A stretch of DNA of 64,000 nucleotides from Paraglaciecola chathamensis S18K6 (GCA_000314955.1 BAEM01000063.1:62001-126000); one strand, 5' to 3'; shown: positions 35,114 through 45,479, counted from the stretch's first letter. Notes: generated by a model not told the origin, from the sequence alone. A program made the numbers and translations.

Positions 35114-36882
35114 CGCTCAGGCTGTGTAAAAACTCGTGATATGATTGCTAACCCTGATTTGGACGATACTCAACCGAATGAATGAGTAAATCATCGATTA
35201 GTAGCTTTAGAACTGAATTCTAGTTTTGTAGTATGAAGGGGAGTCTATTATGGTAAGTATGACGTTGTAACGCGGTTTTTTAGCGCGAATTTAGGCTAAA
35301 TTTGCCTTTATTTTCTGATGGCTTCCATCAATCCAGTTGTTCCCATTATCCTCATCATTCTTTTTAAGTTATATGCCAACACATGAAGGCTCGTTTCTGT
35401 GCTGACATTTTTAATGCGTCTCGTCAGATAGTGAGTCGCTCCCATCCACATTTTAATCGTGCCAAATGGGTGCTCCACCGTTTGCTTTCGGGTCACGGTA
35501 ATGTGTGATGCCTTTTTCAGTCGCTCATGCATGCTATCGATCACATTTTCGTGAACCCAACGCTTCATTTTTCTTGGCTCTTTCTTAGAGCGTGTGCACT
35601 GGCTTCGTATGTTGCAGTCGCGACAAGCGATGTGGTTGACGTAGACTTTGAGGTGCATCCCATGCTCAACAGAATTTCGTTGGTGAGGAAGGGTATTGCC
35701 TACAGGGCAAGTATACTCATCCTTATCGAGGTTATATTTGAATTCTGTTCGATTGAATATCCCCGCTTTAGCTGCACCCGATGTATCACCTTTCGGTACT
35801 AGTACATCAGAGCCAGTATCAAGCACGGCCTTGATATCTTCTCTACTGTAATATCCCTTATCAGCAATAAAGGTTATATCCTTGGTCTGGAGCACTTCTT
35901 GAACTTGCCTAGCTACTTGGTGCAACTTTCCTCGATCAGTGGTTTGTGTCACTTCGTGACTCACGATTAAGTGATGTTTAGTATCCACTGCTGACTGCAC
36001 GTTGTAACAGACTTGGCGAGTCATATTGCTCGTTTTCATTAACCGTGAATCAGGATCGGTTAAGGATATTTGTTTATCAGGATGCTCGTTAACAGCCACT
36101 TGAATTTCTTTCAACTCAGCGAGTCTATTTTTCATCCAGGCGAGCTTGCCGTGCATTAATGTTATATCGTCATCTGATGTTTCTTTCTTGTCTTTTTCAG
36201 CCAGCAAAGACAAGTAATGCGCAATGCTATTTTCGATTCTGGCTATGTGGTCTCGCACTTTCTTAGGCGTGTAATTATTGGGTTTACTGTTAACGGCTTT
36301 GAATTTACTGCCATCAATTGCCACCATCACATCAGAGAACATATTCATCTCACGGCATAGCTCGATAAACGTGCGGCAAGCATTTTTAATTCCTTGTCCG
36401 TTGTCCTTTCTAAAATCAGCTATCGTTTTGAAGTCAGGTTGTAGTCGCTCTAATAACCACATCAATTCAACATTTCTATGTGTTTCTTTTTCCAATCGAC
36501 GTGAAGACTGAATACGGTTTAGATAACCATAAATGTAAAGCTTCAGCATAGTGGCGGGATGATAACATGGACGGCCAGTTGCTTTGGCTTGAACCCTTTC
36601 GAAACCGAGCACTTGGAGCTCTAAACTGTCCACAAAAGTATCGATAACGCGGACGGGATTTTCAGTTGTAACAAAATCATCCAAGGCTTCAGGAAACAAA
36701 GTTGATTGCTGTCTTGAATGGCCTTTAATATGGTGAGACATCTCAGATTTCCTCTGGTTTGGCTTACCACTTTATTATACTAAACCTGCACTTTGAGTTG
36801 GATCACTTGCTAAGACTGATTGATCATGAGAATGACAGGCTTAGACCAAAAGGTGATCAATAGTTTTCACACAGCCTGCGCT
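35114..36882. mobile_element. IS1182-family insertion sequence with target duplication
   Basis: An element of about 1761 bp (35118-36878) with terminal inverted repeats: CAGGCTGTGTAAAAACT on the left, and the complement of CAGGCTGTGTGAAAACT on the right, 16 of 17 matching. It is flanked on both sides by CGCT (35114-35117 and 36879-36882), a 4-bp target duplication. It contains one intact transposase gene and appears functional. It splits the polysaccharide locus between the lyase side and the sulfatase side. Confidence 0.9.
35308..36741 (-). CDS. IS1182-family transposase
   Basis: A 477-residue intact transposase. The N-terminus (QSTLFPEALDDFVTTENPVR, GRPCYHPATMLKLYIYGYLN, RRLEKETHRNVELMWLLERL) is the typical DUF772 start of IS1182/IS5-like transposases. 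A DDE catalytic region follows (MVAIDGSKFKAVNSK, ITFIADKGYYSREDI, TVEHPFGTIKMWMGATHYLT), with a Cys-rich stretch CRDCNIRSQCTRSKKEPR between. The gene fills its element and shows no lesions. Confidence 0.95.
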   Translation of the reverse strand: MSHHIKGHSRQQSTLFPEALDDFVTTENPVRVIDTFVDSLELQVLGFERVQAKATGRPCYHPATMLKLYIYGYLNRIQSSRRLEKETHRNVELMWLLERLQPDFKTIADFRKDNGQGIKNACRTFIELCREMNMFSDVMVAIDGSKFKAVNSKPNNYTPKKVRDHIARIENSIAHYLSLLAEKDKKETSDDDITLMHGKLAWMKNRLAELKEIQVAVNEHPDKQISLTDPDSRLMKTSNMTRQVCYNVQSAVDTKHHLIVSHEVTQTTDRGKLHQVARQVQEVLQTKDITFIADKGYYSREDIKAVLDTGSDVLVPKGDTSGAAKAGIFNRTEFKYNLDKDEYTCPVGNTLPHQRNSVEHGMHLKVYVNHIACRDCNIRSQCTRSKKEPRKMKRWVHENVIDSMHERLKKASHITVTRKQTVEHPFGTIKMWMGATHYLTRRIKNVSTETSLHVLAYNLKRMMRIMGTTGLMEAIRK

Positions 36883-36942
36883 CTAAGCAGACGTTAGAAA
36901 TTCCTTATCCGTACACTACAGCAGCTAATTCATTGTTTCGTA

Positions 36943-39900
36943 TCACCATCGCACTTCATACTTTTGCACCGTAAAAGAAGGGATTAAGCTTTGTATTATT
37001 ACATCTGAATGCTGGGAAGTGCCCTCGGTTTTCCCCTCTTGCCACTCACTCCAATTAAGAGAATCCATTTTCCCGTATTTGTCTCTATTCTTATGAAATA
37101 CTGATTGCCCTTCTTCGTTTAGAGCGTTGTGAACTGAAGCGGTTGGGTGTGCGTCGGCCTTGCGCCAGCCACCCTGGCTTTCAACTATCATAGCTTTGGG
37201 AAAATCGTTGAAGAACTGTTGCTCAATATTCGTATATCGATCAATCTGCGCAACACGATACTGAAACCTTGTACCAGCTGGCTTGTCGACTTTCATTGCT
37301 AGTGTAAGTGGCTCAGGCTTTAAATAGCTTACGTTTTTGTTGTTGAAATTAAACGTTAGTACGTCCATCCCCTCTCCTTCCTTGCGAACTGAGAAGATTC
37401 CGTCAATGCGATTTCCCTGTACTGTCCGGTCACTCGTTGTAGCGTTTTCAAATACTGTGTTACCCAGCATAGAGTGTAGCGCTAGTTGCGTCATCGCTTC
37501 GGGGCTGTATGAGCCATCACGCATGTTCCCCCACTGAAACACCTCTTTAATATTTTGCTTTAACATCATCTTACTCAACATGGCAAAAAATGCAGAGTTG
37601 TGAGAGGTAGCCACACTTACAAATCCCGCCCGCTTCATTTTCACAATGAATTTATACTCATGAATTTCAAAGCTAGCTTCAGGGTTATAATCTGCATGCT
37701 CCAAAATAGGGGCTATCTGATTAGCATAAACCTTATCCATATCCATTTCGTGAGGGTGGGTTATGTGGGGGTAATAAGAAATCGCCAGAAAGTCGTAAGG
37801 CACTTTGTTTTGCTTTGCCCAAGTTATAAAGTAAGTGGCGTAGGCGTTTTCTTTGTTGCCCTTGTAATCTACATATTTACTTTTATGAGAGGCTTCTCTG
37901 AAGTGAGCCCCTACTTTCGCACTGGGCAGCACAGTCTTAATTGCTGCTACTGTATTGCGATAGTGATCAAAAAATTCCTCTCTGCTGGCCGACCAATGCT
38001 GGGGCCGAGTATCTATTTCAGATCCCACTCTAAATCGCCAGGAAGCCACCCTTTCCTTACCGTAACGTTCAATCAAATGGGTAATGAAGTCCTGAATATA
38101 CTTATTCCATGCTTTGGCATCGTTGGGCGGTAGCCCGTTTCCATAAACGCCCACTTTATCTTTCTTTAAATAATGAGCACCGTCAGGTTCCTCTACGAAG
38201 GTATGCCCTCTTTGAAAAGCCCAAGGTGGGTTATCTAAAACAATTTGAAATATGTCCCAATCATTATCTATCCAGCTATCGATACGCTGGGTAGCTGCTG
38301 CGAAATTATAAACGTACTTTTCGCCGTCCCACTGGTAAGTATCACCCGTCAAATCTTGGTTGTACCAACCTCCTAACATTCTTACCGTATTCACTTTAGG
38401 GGGCCTACCAAACGTAGCAGGTTTCGATTTCGGGTTACCACGCTCTGTTCTCACGGCTACATCAAAAAAGTCGTATAGCGGGCCTATTTTAGTATCATCT
38501 TTGGTAAAGTCTGTGGATAGCACCATCTCTGTAGAAGCAGTATTGTTTATGTGGCGCTTTTCATAAAAGCTCGGCGCGTCTAAGGGGAATTGCTTACGCA
38601 GCAATACCGCCAACCCTGCTTCTATTTCCTCAAACTCTTGCTTGCCAGACACATTAGCCGAGGCGATGTCACTGTGCCGATGGTCGTATAATTCGGTATA
38701 TTGAACTGCTTGAGTTTTTGCATTTCTCCATTCGGTATAACGCCAATCACCGTTTGTAACCGACACACCCATTATTTTTCCACGGTTAAATAAGCTATAA
38801 GCCGCTGACTTGTGTTGACTTTTAGGCTTATCCAGTACCCCAAGTAAGCTTTTCCCATCCACTTTGGGAGGATTTATGCCTGCTGCTTCCGCTAACGTTG
38901 GGAATATATCAACATTCTCCACGAGCGCATGTGAAGCTTCACCACTAACACGCTTCGCATAAGAGCTTTCTCTGCTAATAATCAGCGGTACTTTGGTGTC
39001 TAGCTCCATATTAGTATGCTTGTTCCACGCGCCGTACTCACCAAGCTTGTAACCATGATCGCTCATCAACACAACCATGGTATTTTCTCGCAGGTCCATT
39101 TCTTTAAGTGCCTGCATTACTCTACCAACTTGCGCGTCCATGTAGCTTACCGATGCGTAATATCCATGCCTGAGCTTTTTGGTAAGTTCATCATCAACGT
39201 CGCCTTCTTTAGGAATACCGCCATACATTCGAAGCTCGCCCCAGTTTGTGAGCGCAAGGCGATACATGTCCTTTGGCTTATTTCGACTTGGCACTGCAAA
39301 CTCGTCGCTGTCATAGAGGTCCCAATAACGTTTGGGGGCGTTAAAAGGCAAGTGCGGCTTACTGAGGCCAACGAACATCAAAAACTTGTCGTCTTTCAGC
39401 TCTTTTAATGCGCGTATGGCATCACTGGCTACTTTTCCGTCTTTATAAAAGTCGTCTTCTACCTCGCCAGCCTCATAAGCAAACCGTTTCTCTTTATTAC
39501 CGTCAATGGCGTAAAAATTATCGAGCTTTTTAATATGAGTAGACCAGTTTTCTGCATCGTCGACTGTACTGTGGTAAACCTTACCAATACTAATGGTTTT
39601 GTAGCCATTGGCTTTAAACAATTGGGGCATCGACACCACATTTGGCTGATTAGGTCTAAGTCGACCGTCTTTTCTAATGGTATACAATCCGGTCGTTTCA
39701 GGTCGTAAGCCTGTCATAATGCTGACCCGAGAAGGGCCGCAAATAGCTTGTTGTGCGTAGGCTCGGGTAAACTTGACTCCTTCTTTAGCCAACTTATCAA
39801 TATTTGGGCTATGCACCTGACTGTGACCATAAACGCCCAAGTCAGGTCGAAGATCATCAATCAAGAACACGACGATGTTAGGAGATTTATCAGATTGACT

Positions 39901-39978
39901 TGCATAAGTCATTACGCTGAATAATACACCTGAAAACACAAGCATAAGCGCAGCTAAGTTTTTAAATACTAATCTCAT
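36943..39978 (-). CDS. Sulfatase fused to a GH39-like glycosidase
   Basis: A 1011-residue exported protein with a signal peptide (ending VMTYA). Residues about 30-475 form a type I sulfatase of the iduronate-2-sulfatase-like group (S1_7-like). They show FLIDDLRPDLGVYGH (metal-binding Asp41/Asp42), the formylglycine motif CGPSR at 80-84, TGLRPETTGLY, and LMSDHGYKLGEYGAWNKHT. Residues about 500-1000 form a TIM-barrel like GH39 enzymes, with VNTVRMLGGWYNQDLTGDTY, SWRFRVGSEIDTRPQHW (acid/base Glu region) and ASFEIHEYKF (nucleophile Glu region). In ulvan pathways separate sulfatases and GH39 xylosidases act in succession; here they share one chain. It is 15 bp upstream of a GH78 gene's end, in a leftward operon. 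Confidence 0.85.
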   Translation of the reverse strand: MRLVFKNLAALMLVFSGVLFSVMTYASQSDKSPNIVVFLIDDLRPDLGVYGHSQVHSPNIDKLAKEGVKFTRAYAQQAICGPSRVSIMTGLRPETTGLYTIRKDGRLRPNQPNVVSMPQLFKANGYKTISIGKVYHSTVDDAENWSTHIKKLDNFYAIDGNKEKRFAYEAGEVEDDFYKDGKVASDAIRALKELKDDKFLMFVGLSKPHLPFNAPKRYWDLYDSDEFAVPSRNKPKDMYRLALTNWGELRMYGGIPKEGDVDDELTKKLRHGYYASVSYMDAQVGRVMQALKEMDLRENTMVVLMSDHGYKLGEYGAWNKHTNMELDTKVPLIISRESSYAKRVSGEASHALVENVDIFPTLAEAAGINPPKVDGKSLLGVLDKPKSQHKSAAYSLFNRGKIMGVSVTNGDWRYTEWRNAKTQAVQYTELYDHRHSDIASANVSGKQEFEEIEAGLAVLLRKQFPLDAPSFYEKRHINNTASTEMVLSTDFTKDDTKIGPLYDFFDVAVRTERGNPKSKPATFGRPPKVNTVRMLGGWYNQDLTGDTYQWDGEKYVYNFAAATQRIDSWIDNDWDIFQIVLDNPPWAFQRGHTFVEEPDGAHYLKKDKVGVYGNGLPPNDAKAWNKYIQDFITHLIERYGKERVASWRFRVGSEIDTRPQHWSASREEFFDHYRNTVAAIKTVLPSAKVGAHFREASHKSKYVDYKGNKENAYATYFITWAKQNKVPYDFLAISYYPHITHPHEMDMDKVYANQIAPILEHADYNPEASFEIHEYKFIVKMKRAGFVSVATSHNSAFFAMLSKMMLKQNIKEVFQWGNMRDGSYSPEAMTQLALHSMLGNTVFENATTSDRTVQGNRIDGIFSVRKEGEGMDVLTFNFNNKNVSYLKPEPLTLAMKVDKPAGTRFQYRVAQIDRYTNIEQQFFNDFPKAMIVESQGGWRKADAHPTASVHNALNEEGQSVFHKNRDKYGKMDSLNWSEWQEGKTEGTSQHSDVIIQSLIPSFTVQKYEVRW

Positions 39979-39993
39979 TTCTACCTCTAAAAC

Positions 39994-42351
39994 TTAAGTT
40001 GCGTTTATTTTCCAGGTGCCTGGGTCAACTTCAAAATTGATGTATTTTGAAGTCTCTGACACAAACTTCACACCGCTCACATTGTTTCTAGCTTGCCCGT
40101 TTTGCCACACTACTTTGCCATTAACGGATATTTTACTGATATCAAAATACTCTTTGGGCACTCCGACCATAGCCACTGTATTAACTGGGGAGGTGAGTTC
40201 AAGCGTAAGGTTTTCTGAGGTGCGGCTGATTACAAAATCAATATCGTCTTGCACACTAGGCACGCGTTGTTCAATGCGTTTCATGTGCGCCATGTTAGGC
40301 ATAATCTGATATGTCTTCCAGGCCACAGAAGTTGGCGCTATGCCGGCAATATATTTGCTCAGTACCGTGCTAGGTGCGTTCCATGCATGATTTTCAGTTC
40401 CCCCGCCGTTCATGTATTCGGTTAACGTAGACCGAACCGGGTTAGCTACCTGTGTGCCATAGCGTTCTTTCATTCTAGACAGTGCTTCATCGTAACGTCC
40501 GGCCTTTGCCATGGCGTTATAAACCATCCATTCAAAATGCGGGCTGGCAAAGTGGTTGGGTACTAATACGGTGTCGACTATTCGGCCATATTGTGACTCG
40601 TCAGCTAAACCGAACAAGATTGCAACCGCATTAGCTCGGTCATCTTTAAACTGTTGGGGGTTACTGCTGTAAAAGCCGTTTTGCCAGAACGTAGCTCTAA
40701 ACGCGTTTTTTAGCGTGGCAATGCGGCTATCATAGAAACTGAGGTGAGTATCGTCACCTAGCACCCTGGCCATCTTGCGTGCAGATACCAGCGCACTGTA
40801 ATACAGTGCATTTTGAATAACGTCATAATCTATGGTGTCCTGCGGTCCCCAGTCTGTCCATTTCCAGGCGCCACTTCTGAATGTGGCGAGGCCGTTTTCA
40901 CGGGTTCCCCATAAAGTGAGGTACTTATGTACATACGGATAGGCAAACTCAAGCGTCTCACGATCGCCGGTATTATAGTAGTAGTGCCAAATTCCTTGCT
41001 CAATAAACTGTAAACTCTGTGCGGGCAATTCTCTAAATCGACCAGGCCCTAAACCTGCGAAAATACCGGTTTCACTATCGCTGAAGGCAAGTGTTACTTT
41101 AATCGCCTTTTTAAGTAAGTCTCGGCCAGGCTTATCCATTGAGTAAAACAGATAGCTTGCCTGGTCGGCTACATCGCCAATCCATAAACCACGCTCTCTG
41201 TCAGGGGTATCCATAAAGTTATCGCGGGCACAAATGTACAAGGTATTTTCAGCCATCTGCCAAATGCGCGTAAACCAAGTATCGTCTGCTTCAAAATGGC
41301 CAGGCGTTGAGCCAACCCCAGTCCAGCGATATTTTAAGCCATGCACTGTCACACCTTTTGGAAAGGTGTATTCTATGGTGCGGGCGTTAAACCATGAATA
41401 CGACTCAAACTGCTGCCGACCCTCTTTTGTCGTGTACTCAGTCTCAATGGTGTTAAGTCGCATATTCGAATCGATATGTACGGTTTGGCCTTGCTCAGTC
41501 TCTATATCAAAATAGGCCGTCACGTTTTTATTAAAATCAAGCACACATTTAATGGTTTCGCCGTTACTCACAAAAGGAAACTTGCTGGCGGGATAATTCT
41601 CGCAGTAAGCTAATCCATAGTTGTTAAGAATTGGGATTTCACTTGGAAAAAGCGCATTAAAAGGCGCGCGCGGTGGGCGGTGCAGGCTTTTTGCTTGTTG
41701 CCATGACGTATCGTTATAGCCGGGCATATACCAAGCATTATCCGTCCAATCTCCCATGCTATTTCTGGCATCATAGTTAATGTTCCATGCAGCCACGCGA
41801 TACGGAGATTGCTTTGTCACTCTCGTGGCGTAAGCTGGGTGTGAGCTTACTTTCCATGAGTCATCGGAAATAACCTGGGTATCGCCCACGTTAGCCTGAA
41901 AGACAAAGCCCCCTTTGTTAGACGAGATATGGGTGCCCTTTTGCCCGTTGTCACCGTAATACCATACCAATGCCGCAATAGTATTGGTGCCTTCAGTGAG
42001 GTATTGGCTGATATCAACTTGGTCATAGTATTTGTTAGATGCAATAGGAAAGAAATCAGTACGTGGCGCAGGTGTTACCGGGGACGGCCCCCCGGTATAA
42101 CTTCCCTCGAAGACCACAAGTTCACCATTAATCCACAACCAATATTTGGTATCTGCGCTGATATAAGCAAGGCTTTCTTGAGGCATTTCATCTAGGCTAA
42201 TTTCTTTACGAAATGCCATCCAAGTATTTGGATCGGTAAAACGTTCTTTTGCCCAAATCCACTCTGCTGTCCACTCAACGGCAAGCGCAGAATGAGGTAA
42301 AACCGAACCGAGTAGCATGATGCTAGCAATTATTATTTCTTTTGTACGCAT
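39994..42351 (-). CDS. GH78-type alpha-L-rhamnosidase (short form)
   Basis: A 785-residue exported enzyme with a signal peptide ending PHSALA. The N-terminal lectin-like sandwich (TAEWIWAKERFTDPNTWMAF, YWLWINGELVVFEGSY) is followed by an (alpha/alpha)6 barrel with DTPDRERGLWIGDVADQASY, the counterpart of the GH78 D-x-x-R-x-E-R-x-x-W-x-G-D active-site motif. A C-terminal sandwich (TLELTSPVNTVAMVGVPKEY) ends it. It cleaves terminal alpha-L-rhamnose. It is co-transcribed with the sulfatase-GH39 gene (15-bp gap) and with a second GH78 gene (54-bp gap). The two GH78 paralogues are clearly distinct and probably differ in linkage or sulfation preference. Confidence 0.88.
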   Translation of the reverse strand: MRTKEIIIASIMLLGSVLPHSALAVEWTAEWIWAKERFTDPNTWMAFRKEISLDEMPQESLAYISADTKYWLWINGELVVFEGSYTGGPSPVTPAPRTDFFPIASNKYYDQVDISQYLTEGTNTIAALVWYYGDNGQKGTHISSNKGGFVFQANVGDTQVISDDSWKVSSHPAYATRVTKQSPYRVAAWNINYDARNSMGDWTDNAWYMPGYNDTSWQQAKSLHRPPRAPFNALFPSEIPILNNYGLAYCENYPASKFPFVSNGETIKCVLDFNKNVTAYFDIETEQGQTVHIDSNMRLNTIETEYTTKEGRQQFESYSWFNARTIEYTFPKGVTVHGLKYRWTGVGSTPGHFEADDTWFTRIWQMAENTLYICARDNFMDTPDRERGLWIGDVADQASYLFYSMDKPGRDLLKKAIKVTLAFSDSETGIFAGLGPGRFRELPAQSLQFIEQGIWHYYYNTGDRETLEFAYPYVHKYLTLWGTRENGLATFRSGAWKWTDWGPQDTIDYDVIQNALYYSALVSARKMARVLGDDTHLSFYDSRIATLKNAFRATFWQNGFYSSNPQQFKDDRANAVAILFGLADESQYGRIVDTVLVPNHFASPHFEWMVYNAMAKAGRYDEALSRMKERYGTQVANPVRSTLTEYMNGGGTENHAWNAPSTVLSKYIAGIAPTSVAWKTYQIMPNMAHMKRIEQRVPSVQDDIDFVISRTSENLTLELTSPVNTVAMVGVPKEYFDISKISVNGKVVWQNGQARNNVSGVKFVSETSKYINFEVDPGTWKINAT

Positions 42352-42405
42352 AAATTGTATCCATTAAAGCTTTTACAAAGGCCTGATTGACCAAACATAA
42401 GCACG

Positions 42406-45261
42406 TTACTTTGATATCGTAATTTCGCCCGAAACAAGATAAGAACCTGGCTCAAGCCATAAATCCGTATCTGCCAACGCCTTACCATCTCGGGTCAGTG
42501 TTAAATCTTGAATAGACGGAAGTTTCAATTCAGCTCGGGTGTTTTTGGGTACAGTGATACTCATTGACAATTGATTGGCGGCAATAGACCAAGCCACGCT
42601 AATATCACCGTTTATGGTTGGCACAGTGCCCTGTAAGTTGTTCAGCTTGCTCGTGAACTGCGGATTGATTTGAAAGGTTTTGAATCCTGGCTCTAGTGTT
42701 CGAATTCCAAGCATCCCTGTATAAAACCACTCAGCCACGGCACCGTAAGCATAGTGGTTTAGTGAATTCATATTTGCTTTGTTAAAACCGTCCTTAATGG
42801 AATACGAATTCCATCGCTCCCAAGTGGTCGTTGCGCCATTGTTGATTGAGTAGAACCACGACGGATAGGTTTCCTTCAGCAAAATATCGTACATCAGTTC
42901 GCTATGGCCATATTGCTGAAGCACTTGATGAAACATAGGCGTACCGAGAAAACCGGTACGTAAATGCCGATCACTTTTCTCTAGCAAGTCTAATAACTTA
43001 TCAACCGCAGTGGCTTGTTGGTCCTCAGAAAACAAACCAAACGCTAGCGGCAGTAAATAACTTGTTTGAGTAGTTTTGAGGTTAAGTTCAACAGTTTTTG
43101 GTGATTTAAGCCGTTTCCCTTTTTCTCTCTTAATTTGCTTAGTCGTTGTGCTTACAACGTTAAGGGCATCATCAAAAAAGAACGTTCTGAATTTTTGCTT
43201 AATGTTATTAAATAATCGTCGATATTGATGAGCATCAGATTCATAGCCTAGCGCCTGTGCAGTTTTGGCCAAAATGTCGACCGAGCGCGCGTAATAGGCT
43301 GTAGCTATCAAATCTGGGTGCGTGTCGCCTGATGCACGCCCGTTTTCTGTAAAAGGCTGTAGCCAGTCACCGTACGTGCCGATATTTGAAATATAATCAA
43401 AGCTATTAAACTCGGTGAATTTTACCCACCGCTTCATCATTGAGTAATTTTCCGAAAGGATCGTTAAATCACCTGTATGCTGATATAACTCCCATGGAAC
43501 TATGGTTGCCGCATCACCCCAGGCAGCGGCGGTTCCCTCAGTAAGAAACGGGCGAAACGGCACAAATTTGGGGATCATTCCGTCAATGCCCTGCTCTTCT
43601 CGCATGCTCTCTAGCCATGATGCCCAGAATGCGTAAACGTCTGCTTTGTATAAGGATGTGCGTACAAAAACTTGAGCGTCACCCGTCCAGCCTAACCGCT
43701 CATCGCGCTGCGGACAGTCGGTTGGAATATCAAGAAAGTTACCCCTTAGCCCCCACAACACGTTGCTTGATAACTGATTAAGTTTGCTATGGTTGCTGGA
43801 AAAATTGTCATATACATCGAAATCAGAATGAAGCACCTTCCCTGTAACCCAATCCAGCGCTGGCGTTGCTGTTTTGTCATAACCCGACACTTCTACGTAA
43901 CGGTAGCCATGAAACGTAAATGTTGGTTGATAGGAAATTAGGCCATCAGAGTTAGGAATATACCAATCGGTACTTTTGGCCGAGCGTAGATTTTTAACAT
44001 AGAATTCCTCTCCTTGCAGTGCTTCAGAAAAACGAATTTTTACGGTTTGGTCCTTTTTCACCGGTAGCGATACTTCGGGCACGCCTACCATGTTTTGACC
44101 CATGTCGAAAATGGCTACACCATCTTTCACGCTCAGAAGTGTGATAGCAGGAATTGTTTTTGTTACTCTTACTGGCGCATGACGTTTCGGCCGCAGCTTA
44201 ACCACAGGTACACGTGGCTCAGAGTAAACACGTTTCCAGCCCTCACTATCAAACTCTGGAGTATTCCAACCAGGCATCTCATAATTCGCATCATAGCGCT
44301 CACCATCGTAATTACCCGCAGTGCGAATGGGGCCTTGGTCCGTTGATAGCCAGCTATCATCCGTTACAATTAGCGAGCTAGTGCCGTCTTCAAAGGTGAC
44401 CTCAAGCTGCGCGATAAGACGCAGTGGTGTTACGTAATCCTGCTTTGTAGGATGGAAGATACGACCTTGCCACCCTTCTGCCAATGTAGCACCAATGGCA
44501 TTAGCGCCTAGCTGTAGTAGGTTAGTAACATCGTAAGTCAGCGTCTCAATACGTTTATGATATGGCGTCCATCCCGGAGTCATGACATCTTCACTGACAG
44601 CCTGACCATTGATGAATGGCTTAAAAACGCCCTTTGCAGTGATATAAAGACGAGCCCGCTCAATCGGCTTATTAAGCTCAAATTTTTTGCGTAAATACTG
44701 TGGCGGGTAGTATTGGTTATCTGATTGCTCAATAGCGTTAGGACTAAGCACTTCTGTACGCTCATTAGTGTCTGGATGCCCTATCCATTGAGCGTGCCAA
44801 TCACTGTTTCTCAATAAGCCAGTTTCTAGCGTCTGTATTTCACTCCATTGTGAACTATTGCTTTGTACATCCCATGTTTTAACTCGCCAAAACACGCGTT
44901 GCCTTGATTCCAAAGTGAGGCCTTCAGGTCTTATCCAAGCGTTTTTAGAGGAGGTTACTCTTCCGCTATCCCAAATGATTTGTTCGGGCTTGAATGCATC
45001 GTCGCTTGCAACTTGAAGTTGGTAGTTTTGCTGAGCTAGCTGAGAAGACTCGGTGTCAAGCTGCCAACTAAAACGTGGCACGCTCTCATAGTGGCCGATG
45101 GGATTTACCATCCCTTCTCCCACCGTAAGTCCAATGGGAGGAGCTATTAATGATGACTCATTGTCATTGATGGAGTCAGGCCCTACGTGCTCGCAGGCAA
45201 CAACAAAAATAGCGAATAAACATAATAGTGAGTAACGATAATATGACATTGTTTGGCTCAA
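42406..45261 (-). CDS. GH78-type alpha-L-rhamnosidase lipoprotein (long form)
   Basis: A 951-residue enzyme with a lipoprotein signal (LLCLFAIFVVAC). The complete GH78 layout is visible: an N-terminal fibronectin-like/Bac_rhamnosid_N part (RLYITAKGVFKPFINGQAVS, MTPGWTPYHKRIETLTYDV), the concanavalin-like part, then the (alpha/alpha)6 barrel with the catalytic motif DCPQRDERLGWTGDAQVF and the second acidic site TTTWERWNSY. It ends with a beta-sandwich. It is the first gene of the leftward operon and diverges from the sigma-factor gene across 218 bp. Anchoring at a membrane surface would suit early trimming of oligosaccharides. Confidence 0.93.
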   Translation of the reverse strand: MSQTMSYYRYSLLCLFAIFVVACEHVGPDSINDNESSLIAPPIGLTVGEGMVNPIGHYESVPRFSWQLDTESSQLAQQNYQLQVASDDAFKPEQIIWDSGRVTSSKNAWIRPEGLTLESRQRVFWRVKTWDVQSNSSQWSEIQTLETGLLRNSDWHAQWIGHPDTNERTEVLSPNAIEQSDNQYYPPQYLRKKFELNKPIERARLYITAKGVFKPFINGQAVSEDVMTPGWTPYHKRIETLTYDVTNLLQLGANAIGATLAEGWQGRIFHPTKQDYVTPLRLIAQLEVTFEDGTSSLIVTDDSWLSTDQGPIRTAGNYDGERYDANYEMPGWNTPEFDSEGWKRVYSEPRVPVVKLRPKRHAPVRVTKTIPAITLLSVKDGVAIFDMGQNMVGVPEVSLPVKKDQTVKIRFSEALQGEEFYVKNLRSAKSTDWYIPNSDGLISYQPTFTFHGYRYVEVSGYDKTATPALDWVTGKVLHSDFDVYDNFSSNHSKLNQLSSNVLWGLRGNFLDIPTDCPQRDERLGWTGDAQVFVRTSLYKADVYAFWASWLESMREEQGIDGMIPKFVPFRPFLTEGTAAAWGDAATIVPWELYQHTGDLTILSENYSMMKRWVKFTEFNSFDYISNIGTYGDWLQPFTENGRASGDTHPDLIATAYYARSVDILAKTAQALGYESDAHQYRRLFNNIKQKFRTFFFDDALNVVSTTTKQIKREKGKRLKSPKTVELNLKTTQTSYLLPLAFGLFSEDQQATAVDKLLDLLEKSDRHLRTGFLGTPMFHQVLQQYGHSELMYDILLKETYPSWFYSINNGATTTWERWNSYSIKDGFNKANMNSLNHYAYGAVAEWFYTGMLGIRTLEPGFKTFQINPQFTSKLNNLQGTVPTINGDISVAWSIAANQLSMSITVPKNTRAELKLPSIQDLTLTRDGKALADTDLWLEPGSYLVSGEITISK

Positions 45262-45479
45262 ATCAGACTTTATATAATTAGAAAAGGCACCGAATTGTGA
45301 GATTGATACCCTTAAAATTTAAATTCAATCAAATATAGTCAAACAATGTCTTAAATGTTAAATTTGCGTAAATTATTACAGTGTTGCGCATACACTAATT
45401 GTGTGACGCTAACGCTGCTGACATGAGTAGTGAACTGTCGCGATGAATTTGATGATCACATCGTAATAGAGAGGTTAAG
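45262..45479. promoter_or_regulatory. Divergent promoter region of the polysaccharide locus
   Basis: An AT-rich 218-bp spacer between the leftward GH78/sulfatase operon and the rightward sigma-factor operon. It must hold promoters for both. I could not single out convincing -35/-10 or sigma-factor-specific boxes by eye. Confidence 0.4.

Noticed and set aside
35262-35272. GTTGTAAC, the core of E. coli Ter sites, also seen near 36000
   Set aside because: An 8-base match is expected about twice by chance in both strands of 64 kb. The longer Ter consensus is not present around either copy and a divergent Tus may bind another sequence.
37600-38133. Plus-strand frame of 177 codons inside the sulfatase-GH39 gene
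   Set aside because: It is the antisense shadow of a clearly coding region with conserved motifs on the other strand.
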